The notes beneath the pieces were generated by a model. It ran no database searches and was not told the origin of the DNA. It was given only the letters and a program-made list of their open reading frames with translations. Below, one piece after another: positions 34,785-45,649 of a stretch of DNA of 64,000 nt. The stretch's first letter is position 1; every line of letters begins with the position of its first letter. A program made the position numbers and the translations under genes. Source of the DNA: Cynocephalus volans (lineage: Eukaryota > Chordata > Mammalia > Dermoptera > Cynocephalidae); assembly GCF_027409185.1 (NCBI RefSeq), contig NC_084464.1, forward strand, positions 44,367,095-44,431,094, given 5' to 3'.

Positions 34785-35131
34785 GATTTTCATTCCATAT
34801 TTATTAGAGAAAAATTTAATAAAGTAATGTGCGTAAAAGATGAGTTCAGATGCACAGGGGGCAGTTAAGGGTTGAATACAAAGGGGACTGGGAAAGAATG
34901 AAGATCAGGTACTGCAGTCAACACTGGGACTTCCAGGCCAAGGGCAGAGGCTGAGGAAGGCCACCAGGGAGGACATTGTTTGTAGAGTCACCAAACCAGG
35001 AGCAAACCAGTTCCAGAGAAAGACTCTCTTTGTGTGAGCATAAGAGCCAAGCAGGAAACATTTTCATGCTGCAAAGAAGCTGGGACAGAAGGTTTCTCCT
35101 CGGGTGTCGTCTTCACTTCAGCTCAGGAGTC
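34785..35131 (-). CDS. DRB: DRB copy 1 exon 6 (last residues, stop, 3'UTR)
   Basis: Acceptor CTGCAG at 35,137-35,132. Coding 35,131-35,118 completes ...GLLS and TGA (35,120-35,118). The rest is 3'UTR; its lower end is approximate, set by the polyA signal. Confidence 0.9.
34800..34805 (-). terminator. DRB: DRB copy 1 polyA signal AATAAA
   Basis: AATAAA on -, about 310 bp beyond the stop codon, where DRB genes usually end. Confidence 0.75.
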
Positions 35132-37310
35132 CTGCAGAAGACACGGGAGAATGTTGTTTCCAGACCTAAGTTGACAAACAGCGTATTTCTTCCTCTTTTG
35201 GGACCTTATGTGATAGCATTACAGTAAAAAGAAAAAAAATTCTTACGTCTCCTTGAGACAATGCTTCTTTAGAGCACAGGCCTTTTATTAAGTGGAGAGA
35301 AGCAGCTTTATTATAAATCGCCTGATCAGAAATTTGAATTCAACACCTTTCCTATTACTTCTTTGTCAGGTATTGTCACCTCTACCATCTATTCTAGACA
35401 TTTGATAGGAAGCTTCCTCTCTTTCCATGGGCCATTTCCATCCGAAGTCCCATGTAGCTTTTCTCGAAGGTCTGGGACGATGGAAGGCCTGCAGTCATCT
35501 GTGTAGGAAGGTCCTAGTTCCCTCGGCTCTCCTGCCCTTGTCGCCATGTTCCCAGCATCAGGGGAGAAGTGCTAGTTACGTTATCTGTGGTTAACTTTAC
35601 CCTAGACCTGAGAAGACCTAGGGAAACCAAATCTATCTCTAAAAGAGGATTAAAGGGCATTTACCTGTTGGCTGAAGTCCAGAATTTCCTGGGAAAGAGA
35701 GGGGAAGATATATACTTAAAATAATATGGAGGAAAATTTGTCCCCACATACAAGTCCCCAGAACCAAATCTTCCAACTAGATCTCCTTAAGTCCACAACC
35801 CACATCAGCTGGGGGAGAGAGGACAGCAGAAACTGAGAGCGTGTAACCTACAAAGCTTCTGTCACACAAATCCAGCCTAACTTCGATAGCCTTAGTGGCT
35901 CTTCTTCATTTGCCCCAGGTTCTCTACCCAAGATCTCTATGCTTGTTAACCTTCTCTTGCCTCTGTAAGTCATAACCCCTTATGCTTTGACACAGTAACC
36001 ATGGATCGTTGATTTCTGGATTTCCAAAAAATCTGAGGTCAAATGGGAAAAAAAAGGCTTTATACAGGTCCATAGATACACAGATGACTAACTTGAGCAA
36101 AGCCATATTTCTTCTTCCAGTAAAGTCTATGGGTAGTCTCAGTTATCAAAAGGTGCCTTACCTTTCTGATTCCTGAAGTAGATGAATAGCCCCACCCCAA
36201 GGAACAGCAGGCCCAGCACAAAGCCCCCAATTCCACTCAGCATCCTGCTCTGTGCAGATTCAGACTGTGCCCCTGAGAGAAGAAGCCAAGTTTAGAGATT
36301 TTTATCCCAAGTCTAACTTCTCTATTTGAGACCCTGAGATTCAGCGATTTGTGAATGGGGGAAGAAACCCGAACTAGAAGAGCTAGAATAATTGGTCTTT
36401 TCTGGAAAAGAGATTTGAAAACATCACACTGAGTATCTACAAGGTTATGCACTGAACTCAATTAAATATCACAGCCCTGAAATGACATCTGATGTATGAT
36501 GAGTCTGGAACTCAGTGAGGTTAAGTATAGCTTGTCTAGGATGACAGAGCTAATAAAAGGCAGAACTGAGACTGAGCTCCCTCATGTCAGGAAGGCCCCA
36601 CATTGCTCCTCTTCTCAGATCACAATGAACAGCTCAGAGCAGCAGCATCAGAAATGCAAGCCCAGCTCCAGAGACAGGGTCTGAAACCCAGGGCCACCTG
36701 TGTGACCGTGACCTATAGTATCATGGGAAGGTTCACAGCCTCTTTTCTGCCTGCCAAGTGTAATTGCTTCTTCAGGGGGTATAAGTATTTGGAGAAGCTG
36801 TTCACAGGGCTACCCCCAGTGACCTGTGCTGAAGGAGAAGAAACAATACAGCAAACAAAAATATGGTGAGGGGAGAGGAGAAACTGACACTAGCATTAAG
36901 CAAAACCCCCTTCCTGGTGCGTGAGAAATTTATGAGGTCAGAAAGCTTCTCACTCCATTCCACCGTGATAGGGCTCATCCGGCTCGTGTGCGTCACTTGG
37001 CAGGTGTAAACCTCTCCACTCTGAGGAACCGTTTCAAGCATCACCAGGGTCTGGAAGGTCCAGTCTCCATTCTGAATCAGGCCTGTGGAGACCACCCCGG
37101 TTTCCTCTTTCTGGCCATTCCGGAACCACCTGACTTCAATGTTGCCTGGATAGAAACCATCCACAGAGCAGACCAGGAGGTTGTGATGCTGCAATGGCTG
37201 GGTCTTCATAGGATACACAGTCACTGTAGGCTCAACTAGGAGAGAAAATGGTGAGGAAGGCAGAGTAAGTCTCCTTGGTTGGCTGCCTTTCTTTCTTTCT
37301 TTCTCTCACT

Positions 37311-37344
<34 letters not shown>

Positions 37345-40300
37345 GTCTCTCTCTCTCTCTCTCTCTCCAAACCTAGGCTCAGGTCTCAGGCCTGCCTCCC
37401 TCAAAGCTGGCCATGTAGCCTAATATTGTCATGAGCCTTGAATTTAATCCTTACAGCAGGGGACCATTAGATTTGAGAATGTTGGAGAAAATTGCATTTT
37501 TTTTCATAGCTCAAAATAGTTATTCATTGTTTAACTGAAGTGTTTGCAAACCTTTGCAAGGCATCTAGGGTACTAATTAAAAGTGTGATTTCTGGAGCCA
37601 GGATGCCTGTGTTCAAGTCCAGCCTCTGCCTCTTACTGGCTGATCCTGAGAGAGAATTTTAAATTTCCATCTACTTCAGCTTTCTCCCTTACAAAGGCAG
37701 ATAATGATATTAACTTATCTATTACAGTTAAGTGCTAAAATATGTAAAGCAATGACTAGAACTTAGCCTTCAGTATACGTTAGCTATTTATTCTTGTTCA
37801 CTCTGAAAGAAAATATGATTGAAAGAAATATGAATAGATCTTAGGAATGTCATCTTGATGCACTCACAGCATAAAACGCCACAGAAATGGCTCTACCCTG
37901 AGAAGCAGGAACAGATAGAGATGATTCTCTAATGCTGTGAGCTGAGTCTGAAGAAAAGCATGAGTCCTGAAGGGCAGGGATAGCAGCAATGGATGACGAT
38001 TTGTGTCAAAAGTTCTTATATTTTCACTTGGGTGACCAATCCTGCTCTTATGCAAAACGAGAATATCTATAAATAGAATTGTTATTTTACAATTGTCCCT
38101 CTTTCTAAACTGAGATTTGAGGGCAAGACTGGGTCTGGGACTCATCAATATGTGTGTTTAATGCCTGGCACAATCCCTGACCCCAGCAGACCTTCAATAA
38201 ATACAATTATTTTAAAAGAAAGAAGGAGAAACTTGGGGAAAACATTTTTACAATACCACTAAATGATAGAGTTAAGACTGATGGTAAATCATTACCAACA
38301 ATTTTGTGATATATTAAATAAAAGTACTTAAATTCTTAACAGGGAAAATAATAAAGAAAAATAAAATGTAAACCATAAACTGGAGAAAACGCTGAATTGA
38401 ATATCAGCAAAGTGTTAATATTCTTACTGCGTAAAGAAACCACAAAACCACTGAGAAAAACACTAGGACTCAAGAGATAATACAAGATAAATATTTCTTA
38501 GAGCGGTCACTGTAATTGGCCAATAAATATGTGAAAAATGTTTACTAGCCATAGAAATCCAGGAAATATTAATTAAAAATTGAAAAGCTATCTAAATTTG
38601 CAACTATTTGGCAACATTAAGATCCAGCCAAGGAGAGTGTGAGGTAGACTGTGTTACAAGTATTCACAGGAATAATATGTAACTACTTAAATACTATGAG
38701 CATTACTTCAAGTAACAAAAGTGTAATTCGAGAAGCTAGTTTCACATTCATTTCCACAAGTAAAAATACATAGGCTAAGAAAAAAAGAGCAGGAAATTTA
38801 GAATTAAAAGAAGGCTCAGAAAGGTCAGAGGTGCCTCGGAGGAGGTCACTTCCCCCCATCCCCCGTCCTCCAAATTAGCCTGACGCTTTTTTCTCAATGA
38901 AATGCTTATGCAAACACAGCACACCTATGTCAGGGGCTCAGGACTAAGAAGGTGTGTGCCAAGGCCAGTGTGTGCCAGGCCTCCTCACGGCATCCCAGAC
39001 CTCTGACCTCCGTCACCTCTCCGCCCCGACCCTTCACCCCGACCACAGACGCCCTAAATTTCGCCTCCCCACATGGGCAATGTCCCGCCGCACTCACCGT
39101 TCCCTGCATCTCCAGCCCCCGCGGCCACCGGGGACGACGTGAGGCGCTGCCGCTGCGCCCCCGCACCCACCCCGGACGGTGTCTCCTGCGCGCCCCGAAC
39201 GCAGCTTCTCTGGCCCGCCCTGGCCTCGCGGGCGCCCCCGACCACACTCACACTGTCCACGCTCTCACGTCCCACGCTGCTCTTAAACACGCGCTGTCCC
39301 CGACGCACTCACACGCACGTCACAGCTCGTGCTGTCACAATCGCGCGCCCACCCAGGCCCGCGCGTCACTCGGTCACACGCCCGCCCCGGCCGCCCCGCC
39401 GCGCTCACCTCGCCGCTGCACCGTGAAGCTCTCGCCAACCCGGTAGTTGTGTCTGCAGTACGCGTCCACCGCGGCCCGCTTCTGCTCCAGGAAGTCCTTC
39501 TGCCCGTTCCAGTACGGAGCGTCCGGCCGCCCCAGCTCGGTCACCGCGCGGTACTCCCCCACGTCGCTGTCGAAGCGCACGTACTCCTCCCGGTTATAGA
39601 AGTATCTGTCTAGGAATCGCACCCGCTCCGTGCCGTTGGAGAAATGGCACTCAGACGTCGTATACTCCAAGAAGCGTGCTGCGGGGACAGGAAGGATCCC
39701 GTCACTAGATGCGCGCGTTACTCCTCTGTCGCCCGAGGCGGAGGGAGGCGGCGCGGGCGGCGGGAAAGCCCTGGGACCCCCTGCGAGCGGGCCGGGTGCT
39801 GCCCCTGCACGGCCGCCCGCGCCGCCTGCCCCGGAGCCTCCCCCGGGAGACGCGCGCCGCTCCTCCGTCCCACAGCTCTCGACCCGTCCTCCAGCGCGTC
39901 CCGCCTCGTTCGTCCTGTAAACACTCGTCACTGCTGACCTGTGCCAGGCTGTGCTGCCCCTGGGGGTGCAAAGAAGCGAAAAAGGACATCTCCGCTCCGC
40001 TCACGGAGTGAAAGTGCCGCGAAAGCGATGGGTAAAGAAGCGCAAGGATGTACACAGGACTGCGAAATGGCCAAAGGGACGCGTGGAGCTCTGTGACAGA
40101 GAATGACAGCACGATCCAAATGACACGCGGGTGCCAGAGGAGGACTGAGGAACGGCGTCTAAGATGGGACTCGAAAGGTCATGTTGGTGTGACCTACAGT
40201 AAGAGCGTGGAGAGGGTGTGCGTGTTCTGGGGAAAGCGGGGAACAGTCCAGGTACAGACAATACAATGTGCGACAGTTTGAAGGGATCGATGAATTTCTT

Positions 40301-43300
40301 CAGGGAACCAGAAGAGGGTCCACTGACACGCAGAGAGTGGGAGGAAGCAGGGTGAAATATTAGACTGGAGAAATCACAAGAAGCTGGTAATTAAAAGCCT
40401 GGGGGTGATGTTAGGATTTTGGATTTATACTAAAGGCAATGGGAAACTATCAAAGGATTTTAAAGAGATTCACACCATGATCCCAGTACAGGTCCACAAA
40501 CCCTTTTCTGCATTTCTGAATCAAAACCTGAAAACCAGATTTTTAAAAATTTGGTGCCAAAACTCATTTGGCAAATCTGACCTGAAAAGGTAAGGGGTGA
40601 AATGAGAGCTCTCATGTGACATGTGCTTCTGTGGTTTCAATATATATAAACATACCTACATACATGTATAAATAGACACACATTGGTAATATTCTTTTAT
40701 ATGTGTATATGTTTTTTATTATTTGTCTTTATGTATAATTGAACTGTGAAAATGTCTAAAAGAGTTAAAGAATAATCCTGTGATTAAAAGTGAGATCAAT
40801 AAATGGGAGCATCTGAGATCAGCAGTATAGAATGTAGAATTACTGCAGAAGTTTGAGGCACTTTACTAAAGAAGTTTTGTGGCAGTTACCACTATTTGTG
40901 ACTCATAAGTGCAAGTTGTTGAAAGTTAATAGAAATAGTGATGACCAAGAACTCATGAAAGTTTTGAAAAACATTGCATAAGGCACAAAATAAAAATGAA
41001 GATGAACTTGCATTGATTGAATGGATTCAACAAGAAAGCGGTGAATTTAAGCAAAAATATACCATGAAGAACTGAATCGAGAGGCATGTGTGTATAGAAA
41101 GTATGAGTTTTGGGTATTTAAAAGCAGCACAGCACAAGGTGTTTTCAACCTGGGCACTATTGACATTTGAGCCTGATAACTCTTTAGGAGGGGAGGTGGT
41201 GGTTCTGCACATTGTAGGTTTATCTGCCAGCATCTCTGGCCTCTACTCATTAGATGTCACAAGAAACTCACAGGTTAACAACCAAAGATGGCTCCAGGTA
41301 TTGCCAAATGTTCCTCAGGGGATGGGAGGAGGGAGAGAGGGTGGTGAATTATCCCTGGGTGAGAACTGCTAGTGTAAACAATCTGAAAAATGTGTGGTGA
41401 AAATGCTACTGTAAATTATGGAGCAGCTGAGAATTATGTTGAAAATTTGCCAATATTATATCTATTGATAATCTTGGTCCCACATGAAACTTATGTTTTT
41501 TAGGAATCCAGTCCCAGTGGAGCGCTACTTTTCCAGCAAAATAAATTTGTTCAGGATCAAAGTTTACTGATTTCTTTGCCTTGGCAACCAGTCACCAAGT
41601 CATATAATTTATCCTTTATGATGTCTCCTTAATTTCTCTGCCACTGATCCACTTATAAGCTACAGCCACAGCCATTTTATTTATGTTCAATGCTCCCAAC
41701 TAATTCATTTTCTAATTTTCAGCCCCCTACTCCCAATAATACCAGTAGGCATAAAATGACCAGCCTTGGCCAGATGTAGAATTCCCATTTCTATAGTTAA
41801 GTTCCTTCAGAAGGGGAGAAGCTAAAAAGATGGCGTTCTCATTTAGAGTTTACAAAAAATGAGCAGGTCCCTGGACTTTGAGTAGAAACCTTCACAAAGC
41901 TCCCACTGCTTGTTAGAAATGATGGCCGAGAGGAGTGCCCTCTGGATCAGACAAGGTCTATCTCACCATTTGCAAATTCTCCAAGAACCTCCTACACAGA
42001 GGAGAAAATATTTTGAGAAAATGTGTGTAGTTGCTGTTCACTGTAGCTTGCATAGTTAGCACTGTAGTCCATGTTCATGTGCCCAGTTTAGGGTTGCCAG
42101 ATTTAGCAAATAAAAACACAAGATGCCCAGTTAAATTTAGATTTCATATAAATCATTATTATCTGAAATTCACATTTATGCTGACAGAGACCAGGTTTGT
42201 TTTGTCCATCACTCCATTCTCATCACCTAGGCTAATAACGGGAGTATTTTAAGTCGTTAATATATATTGACTGTATGAATTAATGACTTTTTGCTTCACC
42301 AGTCATCACTGCAGACAATAACCCTCTAGTGTTTTCTTGCTAATGACTGAACATCCCTGGTTCTCAAGTCCTCCTACTTCTCTTCAGGTTCTTTTTACTT
42401 TTACCTTAGGTCCAGCTGGCTCCCTGATCCCAGATAACAATCCTTCCCTGAGGCCGGCTACGCAGAAGAGTCAACTGTAATCCAGGCCTCACTTCCTCAG
42501 CTCCCACTCTCTTCTCAAACAGTCAATCCAGCTTCCATTCTGGACACTCCACTGACTGGAAAAGTCAAGTCCACCAGACTCAGCACTTGCTTCTTTGTCT
42601 TGTTCTCACTTCGTCCACCTGTTGGTGGCACTCACCACAGCTGGCTACTCCCTCTGCCTTGAAAAAGTCTATTTTCCTTAACTTTCATGCATCATATTCC
42701 TTTGGTTTTTCTCCAACATCAGTGGGACTCCTTCTCAGTCCCCTTTGCTGGCTCTTGGCCCTCTGGGCTTGGCCCTTGGCTCTCTTCTTGTTTTCTACAC
42801 ATAAACTCTCTCCCTATGAAACCTTTTCTACTTTCCTGGAATTTAACACAGTACATGTGCTGATGATGGCAACATGTAGAATTCCAGCTCTGGCCTCACC
42901 CTGAACTTCAGTCTCTTATATTCAAAAGACCTCTTGACAGCTCTACAGAAATGTCAAAAAATCACTTCAAACTTAACTTCAACAAAACCTTTATTTCTAA
43001 TCACTTCAAATCATTTCCTACCACAGTCTTTCCTATCTTGATAAGCAACACCATCCACCTATTGGTTAAGACAAAGTCCTTAAGAATAAGCTTGATTCTC
43101 TATCCCCTTCTATGTTTAATGTATTGACAAGTCATAGAAAAGATCTATCCCAATTCTGTTCACTTTATCTTTGTCCCTGTCTTTATCACTACTGCACTAA
43201 ATGAAGCCACAGTCTTGTCTTCCCTGGAGACTTCTGTTGTGCACACATGGTCTCCCTGACTCTACTTGTGAACCCCAACAATCTAATGTCTTCTAACAGC

Positions 43301-45418
43301 TAGAATTTTTTTTAATTGAATGTAAATTGACTGTCCTTGTAACCCTCAGGTAGATTCCCATATCTGCTTCAATAACATTCAGATTTCTTACCATGGCCAT
43401 CAGGTCCTAACAGGATTAGGCTCCTGACTTCCTCTCCAGCCTGCCTCGTCAATGCCACTCCACCCCCTTGCTCGCTACGCTTCAGCCACTCTAGGCTTCT
43501 TTCTGTCCCTTAAACACGGCACACATCTTCCCACATTTCGGCCTTTCCCTGTTCCCTCTCCCTGGAACTCTTGTCCCTTAGATCTTCACATGGCTGTCTT
43601 CTTGTCATCGTTCATGTCTCAGATAAATGTCACTTGCTCAGGGAGAGCTCCTCAGACACGTGAACTGAAGAGCTGGGTGAATCCAATTCACTATGTCCTA
43701 TTACTTTGACGTCTATTTTTCAGAGCACTTATCAGGCTCTGAAATTTTCTTTGTTAAATTTTTATTGGGCTATTGTCTATCTCCTCTGCTAGTAGGTAAG
43801 TTTCATGACAGTAGTGACTTTTTCTATCTTCTCTGAATAGAATTCTCGGAGCCCAGAACGTATCCCAGCACATAACAGTTGCTCAGAAAAATACCTGTGG
43901 TCTAAATGAAAAACTAGGATTCTGCAAATGGATCACTGTGGGGATCCTGGAAAATAAGAAGGAGTTCAAGCTCCAACACACTTTTCTTCTGATGACACAC
44001 TGTATTCCTTCCCCTCTCTCTGAGAAATGCAGGCAAACTTCCTCTTTCTCTTCCTTCTAGTTAGAAAAAGTATTTGGAGATAAAGAAAAGGTGATTTTAA
44101 GAAAGGAGGAAATTTTCATTAAGTTTTATCTCTTCCGATGGATCTCTTAAAGTACTGAGGATCCTTCAACTTTGGGGACTTTTAGTGATGCTGATGACAC
44201 AGCTGGGGAAAAAATAGGGAGGAACTAGAGGTAGAGGTGACCAGACATGGTTAATATTAAGGAAAAGAAAGGGCATGATGAATGAACCTATGAAACTTGG
44301 GACAAGACCCAGTAGGCCAATGAATTTCCTTGACTTACTTATTGGCTTTCAGCTCAACGGGATGTTAACAACCTTCACACTCTTTCTGTACCCCTGCTCA
44401 GGGTGGATAGTTTAAACCATATGAAATTGCTAATATTTAACTATTTTTGACCTACAAAGTAGAATTTCATGTAATTTATCCTACGCTAGTTGAATCCCTT
44501 CTCATGGGCTGTAATCAGAGGATGTATGTGATGTAGGGGAAACTGAGAGTATAGGCTCAAAATAGATTCATGATAAACACGAGCCTGTGCCAGGTTTTCA
44601 GAAGATGCCTGAAGTTCTTTAAGGCACCGAAGAATACCCCACAGATATTCCTTATCGATAGGATCATTCTAAGAACTAAGGTGCTCTTCTGAAGCTCCAG
44701 GGTGCTTTCCAAAGGAGAAGAAGAGACCATACTAACCCCAACTTCCATCAAAGAACGTTCAGTAGAGAGATACAGGCTTTATACACATTGTAGTTTGGGG
44801 AGAAAAGAAAGAAGATAATGTGGGAAGCCTCTTGATACATTCTCACACATTAGGGAGAGGCACCAACGTCACAGATCCTGTTCGAGGACATAACACAGGA
44901 TCTTCTAGCAGAGACTCTTCCAATTCCTTTAGACTCCCTATAAAATTTTCAGAAAAACTTTTTTTTTTCTAGCAAAGCTCAACATAATAAAGGGAAGTAC
45001 TGGATGGGGAAATATTTTAACCTTGTGATATCTAAATCCCCTTGAGACCCTGAGGAAATGTGATGCAAGGCTGGAGAGGTTTTATTAGAGGGGAGCTGAG
45101 AAGGAATAACCTATATGGAGGCCCCTTACACAGGTCTGCTAGAGAGGGCAAGAATCCAGGCTCCTTTTGGAAATAATTGAGATTCATAGGATAAATATAG
45201 GTGGTCAGTGAAGAAAATATCACAATTTTTTAAGGGACATGGCCTGGACACAGTGACAAAGTTAACTTCTTTCCTCTCCCCATCCCATGACAGCTCACCA
45301 CCCAAGGTGTGCACTTACATTGGGTGTCCCTGGCCAAAGCCAGAGGAGGGCTCAGCACCATCAGTATCACTGTCAAAGCTGCCATCCAGGAGCCTCCAGG
45401 GAACCACAGACACACCAT
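35118..45418 (-). CDS. DRB: MHC class II DR beta chain, copy 1, complete
   Basis: The beta chain of the DR heterodimer; it forms half of the peptide groove and carries the CD4-contact region. Six coding parts join in phase: 45,418-45,319; 39,678-39,409; 37,235-36,954; 36,272-36,162; 35,688-35,665; 35,131-35,118. Total is 801 bp, 266 residues plus stop, the usual DRB length. The signal peptide begins [11 protein letters not shown]. Beta-1 has the Cys15/Cys79 pair, an NGT glycan site at Asn19, and the groove residues Trp61, His81 and Asn82. Beta-2 is an Ig C1 domain with the VVSTGLI segment. A glycine-rich TM helix ([17 protein letters not shown]) and the tail [12 protein letters not shown] follow. 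All splice sites are GT/AG. Unusual residues are Pro59 and Arg84. The S-X-Y promoter lies upstream. Orthology to a named DRB locus cannot be decided here. Confidence 0.96.
35665..35688 (-). CDS. DRB: DRB copy 1 exon 5 (cytoplasmic, 24 bp)
   Basis: 24 bp as in human. Acceptor TCCCAG and donor GTAAAT. Encodes the NSGLQPT part of the tail. Confidence 0.93.
36162..36272 (-). CDS. DRB: DRB copy 1 exon 4 (connecting peptide and TM)
   Basis: 111 bp, acceptor CTCAG and donor GTAAGG. Encodes [13 protein letters not shown], the TM helix and FRNQK. Confidence 0.96.
36480..36610 (+). repeat. MIR SINE in DRB intron 3
   Basis: 'cagtgaggttaagtatagct', 'gatgacagagctaataaaa' and 'ggcagaactgagactgagc' follow the MIR core order. 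Also present in copy 2. Confidence 0.65.
36954..37235 (-). CDS. DRB: DRB copy 1 exon 3 (beta-2 domain)
   Basis: 282 bp, acceptor CTAG and donor GTGAG. Encodes [15 protein letters not shown] ... MSPITVEW with its two domain cysteines. The copy 2 exon encodes the same protein; I saw one silent base change. Confidence 0.97.
37286..37369. repeat. (TTTC)n/(TC)n microsatellite, DRB intron 2
   Basis: About 84 bp of TTTC then TC units, 50 bp upstream (in gene sense) of exon 3. Copy 2 has only about 23 bp here (63,609-63,631). Confidence 0.95.
37565..37800 (+). repeat. MIR SINE in DRB intron 2
   Basis: 'tttctggagccaggatgcct', 'gtgttcaagtccagcctctg' and 'atatgtaaagcaatgacta' in the normal MIR order. 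Part of it is also in copy 2. Confidence 0.75.
38100..38800 (+). mobile_element. L2 3' end (about 38,100-38,215), then degraded L1-like sequence
   Basis: An L2-like tail ('ctggcacaatccctgacc', 'cttcaataaatacaatt') is followed by A-rich sequence resembling sense L1 ('atgtttactagccatagaaa', 'ccaggaaatattaattaaa'). Confidence 0.5.
38930..40150. other. CpG-rich block around DRB exon 2
   Basis: High GC and frequent CpG from about 38,930 to 40,150, in contrast to the AT-rich introns around it. It is centred on exon 2 and the start of intron 1. Open frames on both strands here are an effect of base composition. Confidence 0.8.
39409..39678 (-). CDS. DRB: DRB copy 1 exon 2 (beta-1, peptide-binding domain)
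   Basis: 270 bp, acceptor CCGCAG and donor GTGAGC. Encodes [20 protein letters not shown] ... SFTVQRR. Groove positions read Glu9, Thr11, Ser13, Asp57-Ala58-Pro59, Phe67, Gln70, Lys71 and Ala74. This is the exon expected to be polymorphic. Confidence 0.97.
40150..41130. other. DRB intron 1, unassigned part
   Basis: AT-rich, with an (AT)/(ACAT)-like patch at about 40,640-40,720. No gene and no repeat family recognised. Confidence 0.4.
41130..41375 (+). mobile_element. MER5A-like hAT-Charlie MITE in DRB intron 1
   Basis: 'ttttcaacctgggcactatt', 'ctggcctctactcattagat', 'aaccaaagatggctccagg' and the end 'gtgagaactgctagtg' follow the MER5A order, including a partial terminal inverted repeat. Confidence 0.85.
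42050..42250. repeat. interspersed repeat, family not named
   Basis: 'agggttgccagatttagcaa' and 'gatgcccagttaaatttaga' are a recurrent mammalian repeat motif. I cannot give the family with confidence. Confidence 0.45.
42400..43915 (+). mobile_element. L2 LINE fragment in DRB intron 1
   Basis: Typical L2 order: 'ctccttctcagtcccctttg', 'aaacttaacttcaacaaaac', 'gctacgcttcagccactcta', 'cctggaactcttgtccctt' and an end like 'cagcacataacagttgctc'. It is antisense to DRB. The surviving open frames are short. Confidence 0.85.
43916..45318. other. DRB intron 1, part next to exon 1
   Basis: Non-coding. No repeat was recognised. Short open frames have no family. Confidence 0.5.
45319..45418 (-). CDS. 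DRB: DRB copy 1 exon 1 (signal peptide)
   Basis: 100 coding bases from ATG (45,418-45,416) to the donor GTAAGT (45,318-45,313). A hydrophobic leader ([17 protein letters not shown]) is followed by the mature N terminus RDTQ. The start is chosen by match to the DRB leader; an upstream in-frame ATG at 45,460 lies in the 5'UTR region and is unlikely. Confidence 0.94.
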
Positions 45419-45538
45419 GCTGGAGAGCAGGAGAGGACCGGGTGCTAGAGGAGCAGGCAAGTCTCACTCAGTGAGAACTATGACCTCCTTCATCCACATC
45501 CCAAATAGTAGGAACCAAGGTATTCATTTCTTTGTCCC

Positions 45539-45640
45539 TGGATTGGGTAATCTCAGTGCTGAAAAACCAATCAGCATCAGAGATAAATAACATCATCAGT
45601 TGCTGGCTAGAGATTCAGTATGAAGGTCCTCTTTTGAAAC
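45539..45640 (-). promoter_or_regulatory. DRB: DRB S-X-Y (W-X-Y) promoter module
   Basis: On -, in order: S box around gaggaccttc (45,640-45,622), X1/X2 box ctagccagcaactgatgatg (45,610-45,591), Y box ctgattgg (45,574-45,567), then a CCAAT-type element attacccaatcc (about 45,550-45,539). This is the class II enhanceosome layout bound by RFX, CREB-family factors and NF-Y, which recruits CIITA. It ends about 120 bp upstream of the ATG. The boxes are intact, so the gene should be inducible. Confidence 0.9.
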
Positions 45641-45649
45641 AGAATTTCC

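Larger units (their letters stand above)
34141..37736 (-). repeat. segmental duplication, copy 1 (DRB 3' half)
   Basis: Near-identical to 60,521-64,000. Homology starts abruptly at cctgtaccttattcc. Copy 1 lacks about 163 bp found at 60,907-61,069, has 224 bp (35,398-35,621) missing from copy 2, and has a longer TC-rich microsatellite. The true extent on the right is hidden by the window end. Confidence 0.93.

Noticed and set aside
36988-37239. + strand frame over DRB exon 3 (and its twin at 63,310-63,561)
   Set aside because: Shadow of the - strand beta-2 exon.
38952-40281. Many overlapping open frames around DRB exon 2, both strands
   Set aside because: They lie in the CpG-rich block, where stops are rare. 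Only the spliced - strand exon 2 is supported.
42587-43709. Open frames in DRB intron 1
   Set aside because: They lie inside the L2 fragment and are short and unrelated to each other.
45416-45460. Upstream in-frame ATG (45,460) as the DRB start
   Set aside because: The leader match begins at 45,418; the extra residues are not part of any DRB signal peptide.
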